Part shown: positions 22,795-31,676 of the stretch, one piece after another | How positions within the stretch are numbered: position 1 is the stretch's first letter | Layout of the letters: every line of letters begins with the position of its first letter | Source: an uncultured Clostridia bacterium | Lineage (GTDB): Bacteria > Bacillota > Clostridia > Lachnospirales > Anaerotignaceae | Length of the DNA stretch: 33,401 bases | Assembly: GCA_944378105.1 (NCBI GenBank) | Contig: CALWGC010000025.1 | Location: 1 to 33,401 of the forward strand | Direction of reading: 5' to 3' | Made by a program: the position numbers and the translations under genes | The notes under the pieces: model-generated | The model's input: the letters and a program-made list of their open reading frames with translations, nothing else | The model's database searches: none | Told to the model about the DNA's origin: nothing

Positions 22795-22867
22795 AAAAAA
22801 GGCGAAAAGCTCTGCTTTCCGCCCAAAACTTTATGGTTATTCTATCAGTTTTTTCTTTCTTTGTCTA
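22795..22867 (-). promoter_or_regulatory. AGCS symporter promoter plus leader terminator (attenuator candidate)
   Basis: On minus: TAGACA (22862-22867), 17-bp spacer, TAGAAT (22839-22844), then a hairpin at 22823-22801 (stem GGCGGAAAGC with GCTTTTCGCC, AGA loop) and six T. The boxes are identical to those before azlC, and the 23-nt hairpin differs at only three positions. About 120 nt of leader separates the hairpin from the TTG start. Confidence 0.6.
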
Positions 22868-22906
22868 TAATAAAAGTCAATTTTCCTGGATCATCTGCAA
22901 ATGATT

Positions 22907-24121
22907 CTACTTTTCGACGCACGTTTCCAGAACAATTTGAAACATTTCTTCTGCCACTTGATGAATTTCTTTCACCGGTACATATTCCGTCGGCGTATGG
23001 GCTTCCTCCATTAACCCGGGTCCCAGATAAAATGTAGGAATCCCAAAGTTTTGAATAAAACCGCCTTCGCCCCATCCGGGCAGAAAACCTACTTCTACTT
23101 CCGTTTCCCGCACCCGATTGATTGCCTGCATCACCCTTTGACATAAGGGCGAATTGACATCAAATTTCAATGGCGTACAATCAACAATCCCCGAAACTTT
23201 CCCTTCAAATGCTGCGTCTTCTTCCTTGCATTGGGCCAAAATCTGTTCCATTTCTCCGATGAAGGTGTCCACCGTATCTCCCGGTAAATACCGCTTGTCG
23301 ATTTTCACCGTACACTTTGGCGGCACCACATTGGGCGCAGAACCTCCACAAATGACCCCCACATTCATCACCGGTTTTCCACAAATGGGGTCTTCCTGTT
23401 GGTCATAGGCGTGCTCTAAATAAGCTTCCAGCTTGGTCAAAAATCGATTGGCCATGGAAATGGCGTTCTTCCCTTTGGAAGGGTCGCTGGCATGGGCACT
23501 TTTTCCAAAAAAATCCACCTGTAACCATGCATTGCCTTTATGGGCCACGGACATTTTTCCGGAAGTACATTCGGGAATCACGGCTAAATCCATCACCGGT
23601 AACTGTTGGCTGGAAAATGCCTTTCCCATTTCTGCCGCACTGTATTCCTCATCGCTACTAAAAACCAGCCAAATTTCCCCCGTTCGCTCCAACTTGGCCG
23701 CCTCCAAAAAGGCCACAATATTGCACGCACAACCGCTTTTCATATCCGAAGCGCCACGTCCATAAATGTTGCCTCCTTCTTCCCGGCCCGAATAAGGTTC
23801 TTCCATTCCCTCGGGAGAAACTACATCAATATGCCCTTGTAGCATCAAGCGAAACTTAGCTTCTTCACACCGAAGCACCGCCGCAAAATACGGCTCCGTC
23901 GTATCCATATCATAAGTATAAACCGTCGCTTGTGGCACTTCTTTCTTGATATAATCCTCTAACCAACGCAATAAGGCCCGTTTGCCTTCTGCTTCATAGC
24001 TGGGAAAACGAATCATCTCTTTGGTCAGCCACGCCGCCTGCTCCAATGCCTCTGTCGATAATCGCATGATTCCACCTCTCTCGTTATCCTTTTTCACAAA
24101 GGGCATCTGTCCCATTCCCAT
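22907..24121 (-). CDS. M20-family metallopeptidase (ArgE/DapE/ACY1-like)
   Basis: A 404-residue (or 386-residue) zinc-dependent amidohydrolase/peptidase. Metal and catalytic motifs are complete: LMLQGHIDVV with His and Asp, GRGASDMKSG with the bridging Asp, FSSDEEYSAAEMG with the catalytic Glu pair, IPECTSG, and the distal His in EEAHTPTEYVP. A dimerisation (lid) domain lies between. Substrates in this family include acetylornithine, succinyl-diaminopimelate and dipeptides; the sequence does not decide. The ATG at 24121 has AAGGAGG 10 nt upstream, overlapping the transporter stop; an ATG at 24067 with GAGAGGTGG is also plausible. It lies 15 bp from the BCCT gene and is probably co-transcribed. 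Confidence 0.9.
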   Translation of the reverse strand: MGMGQMPFVKKDNERGGIMRLSTEALEQAAWLTKEMIRFPSYEAEGKRALLRWLEDYIKKEVPQATVYTYDMDTTEPYFAAVLRCEEAKFRLMLQGHIDVVSPEGMEEPYSGREEGGNIYGRGASDMKSGCACNIVAFLEAAKLERTGEIWLVFSSDEEYSAAEMGKAFSSQQLPVMDLAVIPECTSGKMSVAHKGNAWLQVDFFGKSAHASDPSKGKNAISMANRFLTKLEAYLEHAYDQQEDPICGKPVMNVGVICGGSAPNVVPPKCTVKIDKRYLPGDTVDTFIGEMEQILAQCKEEDAAFEGKVSGIVDCTPLKFDVNSPLCQRVMQAINRVRETEVEVGFLPGWGEGGFIQNFGIPTFYLGPGLMEEAHTPTEYVPVKEIHQVAEEMFQIVLETCVEK

Positions 24122-24136
24122 TTTCCCCTTTCCTCC

Positions 24137-25712
24137 TTAGCGTTTGAGATTGCCCCATTTATACTGCTTGTTTTGCGGAATTGCATCCAATAATTCACCC
24201 GATTGAATGTCTTTGCGAATTTGTTTTACAAAGGCGTAAAATAGCCAGAATAAACCAAATAAAACCGGCAGCGCAGAAACAGTAATCATCGATTGAATGG
24301 TCTGTAATACGTTCAGCCCTTCCACGTTGTGTTCCAATAACAAAATACCCACCGGCAACACCAAAAACAGGAAACACCAAAACGTTTTAAACATCGGGCT
24401 TGGTTCCTCGTCCCCCTGCAAGTTTTTAGAGGTATACATACTCAACGAAGTTCCGTTTGCTGTACAAGTGGTTGCCAAGTTGAAAAAGATTAAAACGAAA
24501 AAGACTACGATACAAAGTTTTGCAAAGGGCATCTCTTTTAACACCATCAGTGTTACCCCGTTGTTGCCCACTTCGCCAATGACGCCCGACAGGTTTACGC
24601 CATGGAATAACTCCAGCGCCATACCGTAATTGCCTAAAATACCAAAAGTAATCCAGCAGGCCAACGGCGCCAAAACCGTATTGGCAATGGTAATTTCCCG
24701 TAATGTTCTGCCATAGGACGTTCTGGCCACCCAGGTACCGCATAAAGCCGCCAACGCCACATACCAGGCCCAATAAAAAATCGTCCAGTTTTGTACAAAC
24801 CCGGTCTGCATAATGGCGTCGCTGTTAAAGCTCATTCGCACAAATTCTCGGATATTGGTGCCAACGGCCATGGTGATATTATTTAAAATAAAACTGGTGT
24901 CTCCCACAACCAATACATAGGCGAAAAACAAAATCGCTAACCAAATATTAAAATCGCTGATTTTCCCCATCCCCTTGGCAATGCTTTTGGATGTGGACAG
25001 CGTAAAGAACACACAGAAAATAATGATAACACCAATTTTTAAAGCAAACGAATTGGGAATCCCCGTTAAATCACTTAACAATTCCCCTAACACCGGAGTC
25101 CCAATCCCAACCGTGGTCATAACAGCCACAAAGTAGCAAAGCACAAATAATAAGTCAATAATCCATCTCACCGGCTTGTGCCATCCTTTTGCGCCTGTCA
25201 GCACGTCTTCGCAAAGCACCGAAATACGTACCGTGTTTTTACAAATACCCAATGGCGACTCCTGGCAGCAAATAAAAGGCCCATGCAGAAAACCCCCAGT
25301 GGAACATCCCATAGGCCGAAGCGTATTCATAAGCCTGCGCTGACCCTGGCTCCACGCCAAAGGGCGTTCCCGTTACATAATACATCCATTCGCACATCCC
25401 AAAAATCAAAATCCCAGCTGCCAACGAAGAACAAAGCATCATGGAAATCCAAGTAAATGTTTTATAATGGGGTACGGCATCTTTCCCCCCCAGACGAATA
25501 TCGCCCCATTTGCTGACAATCAATAAAACGGCACCTACAAAACAAATCACACCAATCCACAAAAATAACCACGCTAAATCCGACGTCATAAACGCATACA
25601 GCGCCCCTACGCCATTGACCACAGAAGTCGGAATCACAATAATCGGAATAATAATAGCAGCCAGTGCAATCATCGATAAAATCACCAGCTTCTTATCTGC
25701 TTTTTGAAACAT
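24137..25712 (-). pseudogene. BCCT-family (betaine/carnitine/choline) transporter, split by a frameshift
   Basis: Two reading frames together make one BCCT transporter of about 525 residues. The upstream frame runs from ATG 25712 (AAGGAGG in front) to TAA at 25239-25241 and encodes the first membrane segments, ending HWGFSAWAFYLLPGVAIGYL. The downstream frame resumes at about 25243 (CKNTVRISVLCEDVLTG) and runs to 24137, with the family motif FYWAWYVALAALCGTWVARTS and GRTLREI. The switch needs +1 (loss of one base). Compared with family members recalled from memory, some residues also seem missing at the junction, suggesting a small deletion. It may be a true pseudogene, a sequencing error or, less likely, recoding. 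A perfect hairpin (25733-25750) precedes the ribosome site. Confidence 0.8.
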
Positions 25713-25732
25713 AAATGTCCTCCTTTTTCTCC

Positions 25733-25750
25733 AAACATCCCCAGATGTTT
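25733..25750. other. Small hairpin just upstream of the BCCT ribosome site
   Basis: AAACATC/GATGTTT (25733-25739, 25744-25750) with a 4-nt loop. A second short palindrome AAGGAAA/TTTCCTT lies at 25800-25814. There is no clear promoter in the region, and the role is unknown. Confidence 0.35.
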
Positions 25751-25816
25751 CTGTCAAAACTTCCATTCCATCCGCCTGCTCCCCCAAGACTTCGGACAAA
25801 AGGAAATTTTCCTTCT

Positions 25817-25860
25817 AAAAAAAGATACCACCTTTTCTTTTTCGTCAAAGGTGGTATCTT
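25817..25860 (-). terminator. Intrinsic terminator after pheT (or leader terminator of the BCCT gene)
   Basis: A perfect 14-bp stem (25822-25835 with 25847-25860, 11-nt loop) followed on minus by seven T. It lies about 120 nt after the pheT stop and about 105 nt before the BCCT start. Confidence 0.85.
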
Positions 25861-25874
25861 CTCTCCTGTTTTTT

Positions 25875-25904
25875 CTAATCAGTACGGCTTTTTCGGCGGA
25901 TCAT
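25875..25904 (-). CDS. Possible nine-codon leader peptide (speculative)
   Basis: ATG (25904-25902) opens MIRRKSRTD and ends at TAG (25877-25875). AGAGGGTG lies 7 nt before it, and an AGGAGG a little further. A possible promoter (TTGTAT, 16 bp, TGTATT) lies between the pheT stop and this frame, and a strong terminator follows 15 nt after its stop. Three of nine codons are Arg (CGC, CGA, CGT). The arrangement resembles a transcription-attenuation leader ahead of the BCCT transporter, but such a short frame can easily occur by chance. Confidence 0.2.
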   Translation of the reverse strand: MIRRKSRTD

Positions 25905-25978
25905 GGTATTTCACCCTCTCCTCCTACCTTTGCCCAATACACCTACTGGTGTTTTTGATACAAAACCCTTCTTTTCGT

Positions 25979-28381
25979 TTATTTATCTCTCAAAATGGCG
26001 CCCAATTCTTTTTCCAATGCATCCAGCACCCGTTTCATGGCCCCGGTCACATCTTCATCCACCAGCGTCCGGTCTTCTGCCCGGAATTTGATGGAATAAG
26101 AAACAGACTTAAATCCATTTTCAATCTGCGCCCCGGTGTAAACGTCAAAAAGCGTAATGCTTTCCAAATGCTTTCCGGCATTTGCTGCAATCACTTTTTC
26201 AATTTCCCGTACCGGCACTTCTTCTTTGATGACCATGGAAATGTCGCGGGTCACAGCCGGGAATTTTGGCAGCGGACGATAAGCTTTCACCAAATCGCTT
26301 TCTTCCACCAAAGCATCTACGTCCACCACACCGATATAGGCCCGGGTACCAATGCCATAATTTTCTGCCACCAATGGATGCAGTTCGCCCACAAACCCAA
26401 TGTCGCAGCCGTCAATTTCCATCACAGCCGTGCGGCCTGGATGCATAAAAGGCAGTTCTTTTTCTGCCCGATATTCCACCTTGTCTTCCATGCCCAACAC
26501 TTTATACAAATAACCAAAAATGCCCTTGGCCGTAAAGAAATCCATATCCTTGCCATAAAGACCAATGGTCAAGCGGTGTGGTTCGTCGGGAAGTTCCGTC
26601 AAAGGCAGGCTCTTTGGCAAATAAATTTTGCCCACTTCAAAAAGTGCTGCCGTTTCGTTTCTCCGGTTATAGTTGGTGGAAAGAGAGTTAAGCATACCGT
26701 TTAACGTGGTGGTACGCATCACCGAGAAATCTTCGCCCAGTGGGTTTGCAATCTTCACCACATCCCGCAGCTTGGAGTCTTGCGCAATGCGCAATTTATC
26801 AAACACTTTCGGGCTTTCAAAGGTAAAATGCATCGCTTCCGAAAGACCGTTTGCAATCATGGCCTGTTTTACCATGGCCGTGATTTTCTGCGCATAAGTC
26901 ATTTTGCCCACCGTTGGGGTGCCCGCAGCCAAGGTTGGCTCAATTTTGTCATAGCCATAGAATCTGGCCACTTCTTCTGCCAAGTCGGCCTGGGCTTCCA
27001 GGTCTGGACGGAACGTAGGTACCGTCACCACATGGTTTTCTCTATCTACTTTCAGTTCAATCCGTTCAAAAATCTGGGCCATTTCTTCTTCCGATACCTT
27101 GGTGCCCAAAAGAGCGTTGATCCACTCTGGGTCATAAGAAAGGGTCCATGGTTTCAAAGGTGCTGGATAGCAATCTACGCTGCCTTTGACCACTTCCCCG
27201 ATGCCCAGTAGTTCCACCAACTGTACGGCCCGGTCGGCGCAAGTTTGGCAAATGTTGGGGTCCAATCCTTTTTCATATTTGGAAGAAGCATCGGTACGCA
27301 TCCCCAGTTTTTTGGCCGTGATCCGGACAGAAGGCCCGTTGAAGTTGGCCGATTCAAATAATACCGCTGCCGTATCTCCCGTAATCATGGAGTTTTCGCC
27401 GCCCATCACACCGGCTACGGCCACAGCCTTTTCTGGATCAGAAATCACCAGCATCGATGGATCCAGCTTTCTTTCCACGCCGTCCAACGTCGTAAAGGTT
27501 TCCCCTTCTTTGGCATTGCGGACAATGATTTTGTGGTCTTTGATGGTGTCAATGCTAAAAGCATGCATGGGCTGACCCAATTCCTGCATCACATAGTTGG
27601 TGATGTCTACAATATTATTGATAGGACGAATCCCCACAGAACGCAGCCGTTTTCTCATCCAGCGGGGAGAAGGCCCAATTTTTACGTTTTTCACCACTCT
27701 GGCCACATACCGAGGGCACAGTTGGGGGTTTTGGATTTCCACCGAAACCATGTCGTTGATGTCGCCTTCGGCTTCTTCTTTCACCGAAATTTCTGGGAAA
27801 CGGAATTCTTTTTTGTAGGTGGCTGCCGTTTCTCTGGCCAGACCTACCATGCTGAAACAGTCGGGACGGTTGGATGTAATTTCAAATTCCACCGCCGTAT
27901 CTTCCAAATCCATGCAAGCTTTGGCATCGGCGCCCAATTCCTGTGGTTCTGGGAAAATATAAATCCCGTTTTCCGGTGCCTCTGGGAAATCGTGTCTGTC
28001 GCAGCCCAGTTCTTCTACAGAACAAAGCATCCCGTTACTTTCCACGCCTCTCAGTTTGCCTTTTTTGATCTTCACGCCATTGGCCAACGTGGAGCCATGG
28101 GTGGCCACTGGCACATAGGCCCCCACATATAAGTTCTTGGCGCCGGTGACAATCTGCAATGGTTCTGCCGCGCCCACATCAATTTTCGTTACCACCAATT
28201 TATCTGCATCGGGATGTTTTTCAATGGAAAGCACCTTGCCCACCACAACGCCTGCGATGTCTTTGGCAATTTCCGTATATCCTTCCACTTTGGAACCGCT
28301 TAAGGTGATGTCTTCCACAAAGGTTTTCACATCCACGTCCACATCCACATAATCCTTCAACCAGGACATTGAAATATCCAT
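25979..28381 (-). CDS. pheT: Phenylalanyl-tRNA synthetase beta subunit
   Basis: An 800-residue subunit of the (alpha-beta)2 PheRS that charges tRNA(Phe). Domains in order: an N-terminal part starting MSWLKDYVDVD, an EMAP-like tRNA-binding domain (about residues 40-155, with HPDADKLVVTKIDVG), B3/B4 editing region (from about 210; SNRPDCFSMVGLARE precedes it), B5 DNA-fold domain, a core catalytic-like module and a C-terminal ferredoxin-fold anticodon-binding domain ending with FRAEDRTLVDEDV. Length is normal. The ATG at 28381 has AAAGGGGAGAAAA in front and lies 19 nt from the pheS stop, so the two are one operon controlled by the T-box upstream of pheS. Confidence 0.97.
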   Translation of the reverse strand: MDISMSWLKDYVDVDVDVKTFVEDITLSGSKVEGYTEIAKDIAGVVVGKVLSIEKHPDADKLVVTKIDVGAAEPLQIVTGAKNLYVGAYVPVATHGSTLANGVKIKKGKLRGVESNGMLCSVEELGCDRHDFPEAPENGIYIFPEPQELGADAKACMDLEDTAVEFEITSNRPDCFSMVGLARETAATYKKEFRFPEISVKEEAEGDINDMVSVEIQNPQLCPRYVARVVKNVKIGPSPRWMRKRLRSVGIRPINNIVDITNYVMQELGQPMHAFSIDTIKDHKIIVRNAKEGETFTTLDGVERKLDPSMLVISDPEKAVAVAGVMGGENSMITGDTAAVLFESANFNGPSVRITAKKLGMRTDASSKYEKGLDPNICQTCADRAVQLVELLGIGEVVKGSVDCYPAPLKPWTLSYDPEWINALLGTKVSEEEMAQIFERIELKVDRENHVVTVPTFRPDLEAQADLAEEVARFYGYDKIEPTLAAGTPTVGKMTYAQKITAMVKQAMIANGLSEAMHFTFESPKVFDKLRIAQDSKLRDVVKIANPLGEDFSVMRTTTLNGMLNSLSTNYNRRNETAALFEVGKIYLPKSLPLTELPDEPHRLTIGLYGKDMDFFTAKGIFGYLYKVLGMEDKVEYRAEKELPFMHPGRTAVMEIDGCDIGFVGELHPLVAENYGIGTRAYIGVVDVDALVEESDLVKAYRPLPKFPAVTRDISMVIKEEVPVREIEKVIAANAGKHLESITLFDVYTGAQIENGFKSVSYSIKFRAEDRTLVDEDVTGAMKRVLDALEKELGAILRDK

Positions 28382-28400
28382 CTGTGTTTTCTCCCCTTTC

Positions 28401-29420
28401 TTAGAACTGTTTTAAGAACTTCATGTCGTTTTCAAACAAAAGACGTAAGTCAGTGATGCCATAACGCTGCATCGCCACACGTTCCAAGCCCATACCAAAG
28501 GCAAAGCCGCTGTATACGTCCGGATCAATGCCGCTCATGCGCAATACTTTTGGATGCACCATGCCGCAGCCCAGAAGTTCAATATATCCTTCGCCCTTGC
28601 ATACCCGGCAGCCTTCCCCGCCGCAGGCAAAGCAAGTCACGTCCATTTCTGCACTTGGTTCCGTAAAAGGGAAGTGATGTGGACGGAAACGTGCCTTCGT
28701 GTCTTCCCCAAACAATTCTTTAGCAAATACAGCCAAAGCGCCTTTCAAGTCGCCCATGGTGATGCCTTTGTCCACCACCAGGCCTTCCAACTGATGGAAG
28801 ATGGGGGAATGGGTGGCATCCACTTCGTCAGAACGGTATACGGCCCCAGGACAAACCACACGGATAGGCAGTTCCCCTTTTTCCATCACGCGCACCTGTA
28901 CCGGAGAAGTCTGGGTACGCAGCAAGATGTCGCCGTTGATATAAAAAGTATCCTGTTCATCCTTGGCCGGATGGTTGGCCGGAATGTTCAGCGCTTCAAA
29001 GTTATAGTAATCTTTTTCCACTTCTGGGCCTTCGGCAATGGAATAGCCCATGCCGCGGAAAATATCGGTGATTTCGTCAATGACAATGCTCATGGGGTGT
29101 TTGTGGCCGCAGGCACATTCTTTGCCCGGCATGGTCACATCCAGCGTTTCTGTTTCCAACCGGCGTTCCAATTCTGCAGCAGCCAATTCTTTTTTCATTT
29201 CGTCAATTTTTGCTTCAATATCGGCCCGCACTTTGTTGGCCATCTCCCCAATGATGGGGCGTTCTTCTGCCGTCAAATCTTTCATGCCTTTTAAAATGGC
29301 CGTCAATTCGCCTTTTTTGCCCAAAAGACTCACTTTCATTTCGTCCAAAGCCTTTGCTTCGGTTACTTCCGAAAGGGCTTTGAGCGCCGTTTCGTGAATG
29401 TTGCGCAATTTGTCTTTCAT
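28401..29420 (-). CDS. pheS: Phenylalanyl-tRNA synthetase alpha subunit
   Basis: A 339-residue class II catalytic subunit. The N-terminal coiled-coil arm (about residues 1-85, [20 protein letters not shown]) binds tRNA. The catalytic core has [20 protein letters not shown], motif 2 with [20 protein letters not shown] and [10 protein letters not shown], the [10 protein letters not shown] stretch and motif 3 [18 protein letters not shown]. The insert [16 protein letters not shown] holds four cysteines. The ATG at 29420 is preceded by AGGAAGGAG with 8 nt spacing; longer frames would run back into the terminator of the T-box leader. It is translated with pheT from one transcript. Confidence 0.97.
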   Translation of the reverse strand: MKDKLRNIHETALKALSEVTEAKALDEMKVSLLGKKGELTAILKGMKDLTAEERPIIGEMANKVRADIEAKIDEMKKELAAAELERRLETETLDVTMPGKECACGHKHPMSIVIDEITDIFRGMGYSIAEGPEVEKDYYNFEALNIPANHPAKDEQDTFYINGDILLRTQTSPVQVRVMEKGELPIRVVCPGAVYRSDEVDATHSPIFHQLEGLVVDKGITMGDLKGALAVFAKELFGEDTKARFRPHHFPFTEPSAEMDVTCFACGGEGCRVCKGEGYIELLGCGMVHPKVLRMSGIDPDVYSGFAFGMGLERVAMQRYGITDLRLLFENDMKFLKQF

Positions 29421-29471
29421 TGTTGTTAGACTCCTTCCTGAAAAATCCATGGTGTTTCCTTTTTTCGCATC

Positions 29472-29764
29472 AAAAAAGCCTTCCTCCCTCAAAAAAGGGA
29501 CGAAGGCCATTAAGACTGATTCCGTGGTACCACCCTGCTTCCTGCCAATTTCCTTTGACAGGCACTCCTGCTTTCCATCAAAAGCATTTCCGCCTAACGC
29601 GCGGCCAAACGGGTTTTCCTACTTGCAAAATGGTTCAGAAAACCAGCTCCGGTGGGAACTTCCCCTCTTTCGCACCCAAAAACCCTTGCAGCCCATGAGG
29701 TTTTCTCTCTGCCGGCGCTAAAAAAAGGCTACTTTTCACCTTCACAGCTTTTTTATCTGATTTC
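29472..29764 (-). promoter_or_regulatory. T-box riboswitch leader of pheST
   Basis: The minus-strand leader carries the T-box AGGGTGGTACCACGG (about 29521-29536) followed by a terminator: GGCCTTCGTCCC paired with GGGAGGAAGGC and six T (29508-29472). The T-box AGGG can pair instead with the CCCT of the terminator's 5' arm, forming the antiterminator stabilised by uncharged tRNA. The Stem I region shows AGTAG and AGAGAG blocks, and the AAGTAGG...GCGTTA segment typical of Stem III follows. A candidate phenylalanine specifier TTC is at 29640-29638, though I cannot place the specifier loop with certainty. The leader should open pheST transcription when Phe-tRNA is uncharged. Confidence 0.9.
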
Positions 29765-29770
29765 TTTACT

Positions 29771-29798
29771 ATCTTATCACAAAAACAAAAAATGTCAA
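29771..29798 (-). promoter_or_regulatory. pheST promoter, overlapping the helicase stop codon
   Basis: On minus: TTGACA (29793-29798), 16-bp spacer, TAAGAT (29771-29776). The TGA inside the -35 box is the stop codon of the upstream DEAD-box helicase gene. Confidence 0.7.
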
Positions 29799-31477
29799 CT
29801 TCTTTTTCCTCTGCTACCCTTTTCCTCTTTGCGGCGCTGGCCGGGTTTTGTGATTTTCCCTTTTTTGGCCCGCTCCACATTGACTTTGCGGCCTTTGATT
29901 TTGTTGCCTTCCATCTGTCGCACAATGTCTTTGGCATAGGAATATGGCACGTCCACATAGGTAAAGTCGTCATAAATTTCAATGGAACCAATGAGCTTTC
30001 CGGGCATCCCCGTTTCTCCTGCAAAGGCGCCCACAATATCCTTGGCCCTTATTTGGCTGTTGCGCCCGGCATTGATAAAAAGGCGCACCATTTCGCCCTT
30101 TTCTTCCGTGTCCTTTTTGGCTCCCACAAATTTGTTTGGTGTATTCAAATCATTTTCTGCTTCATTAAAATCGGCAAAACTGTCGCCCAGCTGCATCTTC
30201 ACCAACGCCGCCGCCACATCCATCGCCGAACAATCTTCTCCGGCGCCTTCCATAATCTGTTCCACAATCTCTGCAAACCGGTTCAGACTGCCTTCTTCCA
30301 TGACGGCTTTCACCTTGTCCATAAAGATGCCGGTCTTGGTGGCTTCCATATCGGTCAGTGTGGGCAGTTTTTGCTGGATAATCTTCGTTTTGGTGTAGCG
30401 CATGATGTCCCGCAGTTTATAAATTTCTTTTCCGGTGCAGAAGGTAAAGGCCTTGCCGCTGCGCCCGGCCCGGCCGGTTCTGCCAATGCGGTGCACATAA
30501 TATTCCTCGTCCTGGGGCAAGTCATAGTTAAACACCATGTCCACATCGTCCACATCAATGCCCCGGGCCGCCACGTCCGTGGCCACCAAAATTTCAATGG
30601 AGCCATTGCGGAATTTTTGCATCACCCGGTCCCGCTGGGTCTGTTTCAAGTCGCCATGGAGCCCGTCGGCAAAATACCCCCGCCCCAACAGTTGTTCCAC
30701 CACGTCATCTACCCGCCGCTTGGTGTTACAAAACACAATGGCAAGCTTTGGCTCATAACTATCAATCAACCGGCAAAGGGCTTCCAGCTTATATTTTTCT
30801 TTCACATCAAAATACACCTGTTCAATCTGGGGAACCGTCAATGTTTTTCTAGAAATTTTTACCAGTTCCGGCTCTTTCATATAAAGTTTGCTCAGTTCCA
30901 AAATCTCTGGACTCATGGTGGCCGAAAACATCACCGTCTGCCGCTCTTCGGGCACCTGGGAAAGAATGGTCTCCATGTCCTCCCGAAAGCCCATGTCTAA
31001 CATCTCGTCCGCTTCATCCAACACCACATACTTCACATGGTCCATCTTTAACGTCCGCCGTCTCATGTGGTCCATGACGCGTCCCGGCGTCCCGATGACC
31101 ACCTGCACCCCTTTTTTCAACGACAAAATCTGCCGGTCAATGGGCTGACCGCCATAAATAGGCAGCACCATGATATTAGAGCGAAATTTCAAAAGCTTCC
31201 GAAATTCTTCGCTCACCTGGATCGCCAATTCTCTGGTGGGGCAAAGGATCAGTGCCTGTAATTTCCGGCTTTGGGGGTCAATGTGTTCCAAACAAGGGAT
31301 ACCAAAGGAAGCGGTTTTCCCTGTCCCTGTCTGGCTTTGGCCAATGACGTCCGACCCATTTAAAATCAGTGGAATGGCTTCCGATTGAATGGGCGTTGCT
31401 TCTTCAAAACCCATCTCCAACACCGCCCGTAAGGTGGCTTTTGAAATGGGTAACTCTTCAAATTTCAAATGTTCCAT
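29795..31477 (-). CDS. DEAD-box ATP-dependent RNA helicase (CshA/DeaD-like)
   Basis: A 560-residue helicase that remodels RNA in ribosome assembly and mRNA decay, often cold-induced. Two RecA-like domains carry the Q motif (FEEATPIQSEAIPLIL), Walker A SQTGTGKTASF, PTRELAIQV, DEAD in VLDEADEMLDMGF, SAT in MFSATMSPE, and the second-domain motifs ATDVAARGIDV and HRIGRTGRAGRSG. A C-terminal DbpA-type RNA-binding domain follows (about 465-540, VRLFINAGRNSQIRAKDIV), then a basic tail (KKGKITKPGQRRKEEKGSRG). The ATG at 31477 has AGAAAGGA six bases upstream. A promoter is upstream, with a terminator-like hairpin between it and the start. Its stop codon lies in the pheS promoter. Confidence 0.95.
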   Translation of the reverse strand: MEHLKFEELPISKATLRAVLEMGFEEATPIQSEAIPLILNGSDVIGQSQTGTGKTASFGIPCLEHIDPQSRKLQALILCPTRELAIQVSEEFRKLLKFRSNIMVLPIYGGQPIDRQILSLKKGVQVVIGTPGRVMDHMRRRTLKMDHVKYVVLDEADEMLDMGFREDMETILSQVPEERQTVMFSATMSPEILELSKLYMKEPELVKISRKTLTVPQIEQVYFDVKEKYKLEALCRLIDSYEPKLAIVFCNTKRRVDDVVEQLLGRGYFADGLHGDLKQTQRDRVMQKFRNGSIEILVATDVAARGIDVDDVDMVFNYDLPQDEEYYVHRIGRTGRAGRSGKAFTFCTGKEIYKLRDIMRYTKTKIIQQKLPTLTDMEATKTGIFMDKVKAVMEEGSLNRFAEIVEQIMEGAGEDCSAMDVAAALVKMQLGDSFADFNEAENDLNTPNKFVGAKKDTEEKGEMVRLFINAGRNSQIRAKDIVGAFAGETGMPGKLIGSIEIYDDFTYVDVPYSYAKDIVRQMEGNKIKGRKVNVERAKKGKITKPGQRRKEEKGSRGKRS

Positions 31478-31505
31478 AAACAATCCTTTCTGTTTTCAGA
31501 CAAAT

Positions 31506-31580
31506 AAAAAGCGGCTTCAAATGCCGCCAAAAACACCATTGCAAGGATTTTACTATATCATTTTTCACCAAAAAAATCAA
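31506..31580 (-). promoter_or_regulatory. Helicase promoter with terminator-like hairpin in the 5' leader
   Basis: On minus: TTGATT (31575-31580), exact 17-bp spacer, TATAGT (31552-31557). About 20 nt into the transcript is a hairpin GCGGC/GCCGC (31527-31523, 31515-31511) followed by TTTTTATTTG. The start codon lies 30 nt further on. The hairpin may attenuate the helicase transcript. Confidence 0.6.
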
Positions 31581-31627
31581 TTCTATTTTGTAAAAAAAGC
31601 AAACACCCCATTCTTTTTTCCACTGCA

Positions 31628-31658
31628 AAAGGCGAAGAAGAAATCCTTCTTCGCCTTT
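31628..31658. terminator. Hairpin after spoIVA
   Basis: A 13-bp stem AAAGGCGAAGAAG/CTTCTTCGCCTTT (31628-31640, 31646-31658). On minus, the direction of spoIVA, the U-run is only TTTTG. On plus it is TTTCTCTTTTTT. It is probably the spoIVA terminator, but the minus U-tract is short. Confidence 0.6.
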
Positions 31659-31676
31659 CTCTTTTTTCAGTCCTTG

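Noticed and set aside
25239..25250. Programmed +1 frameshifting in the BCCT gene
   Set aside because: There is no recognised slippery stop context or downstream stimulator, and transporters of this family are not known to be recoded. A mutation or sequencing error is simpler.
29472..29508. The hairpin before pheS as the terminator of the helicase gene only
   Set aside because: The T-box sequence and competing antiterminator pairing directly upstream identify it as part of the T-box switch.
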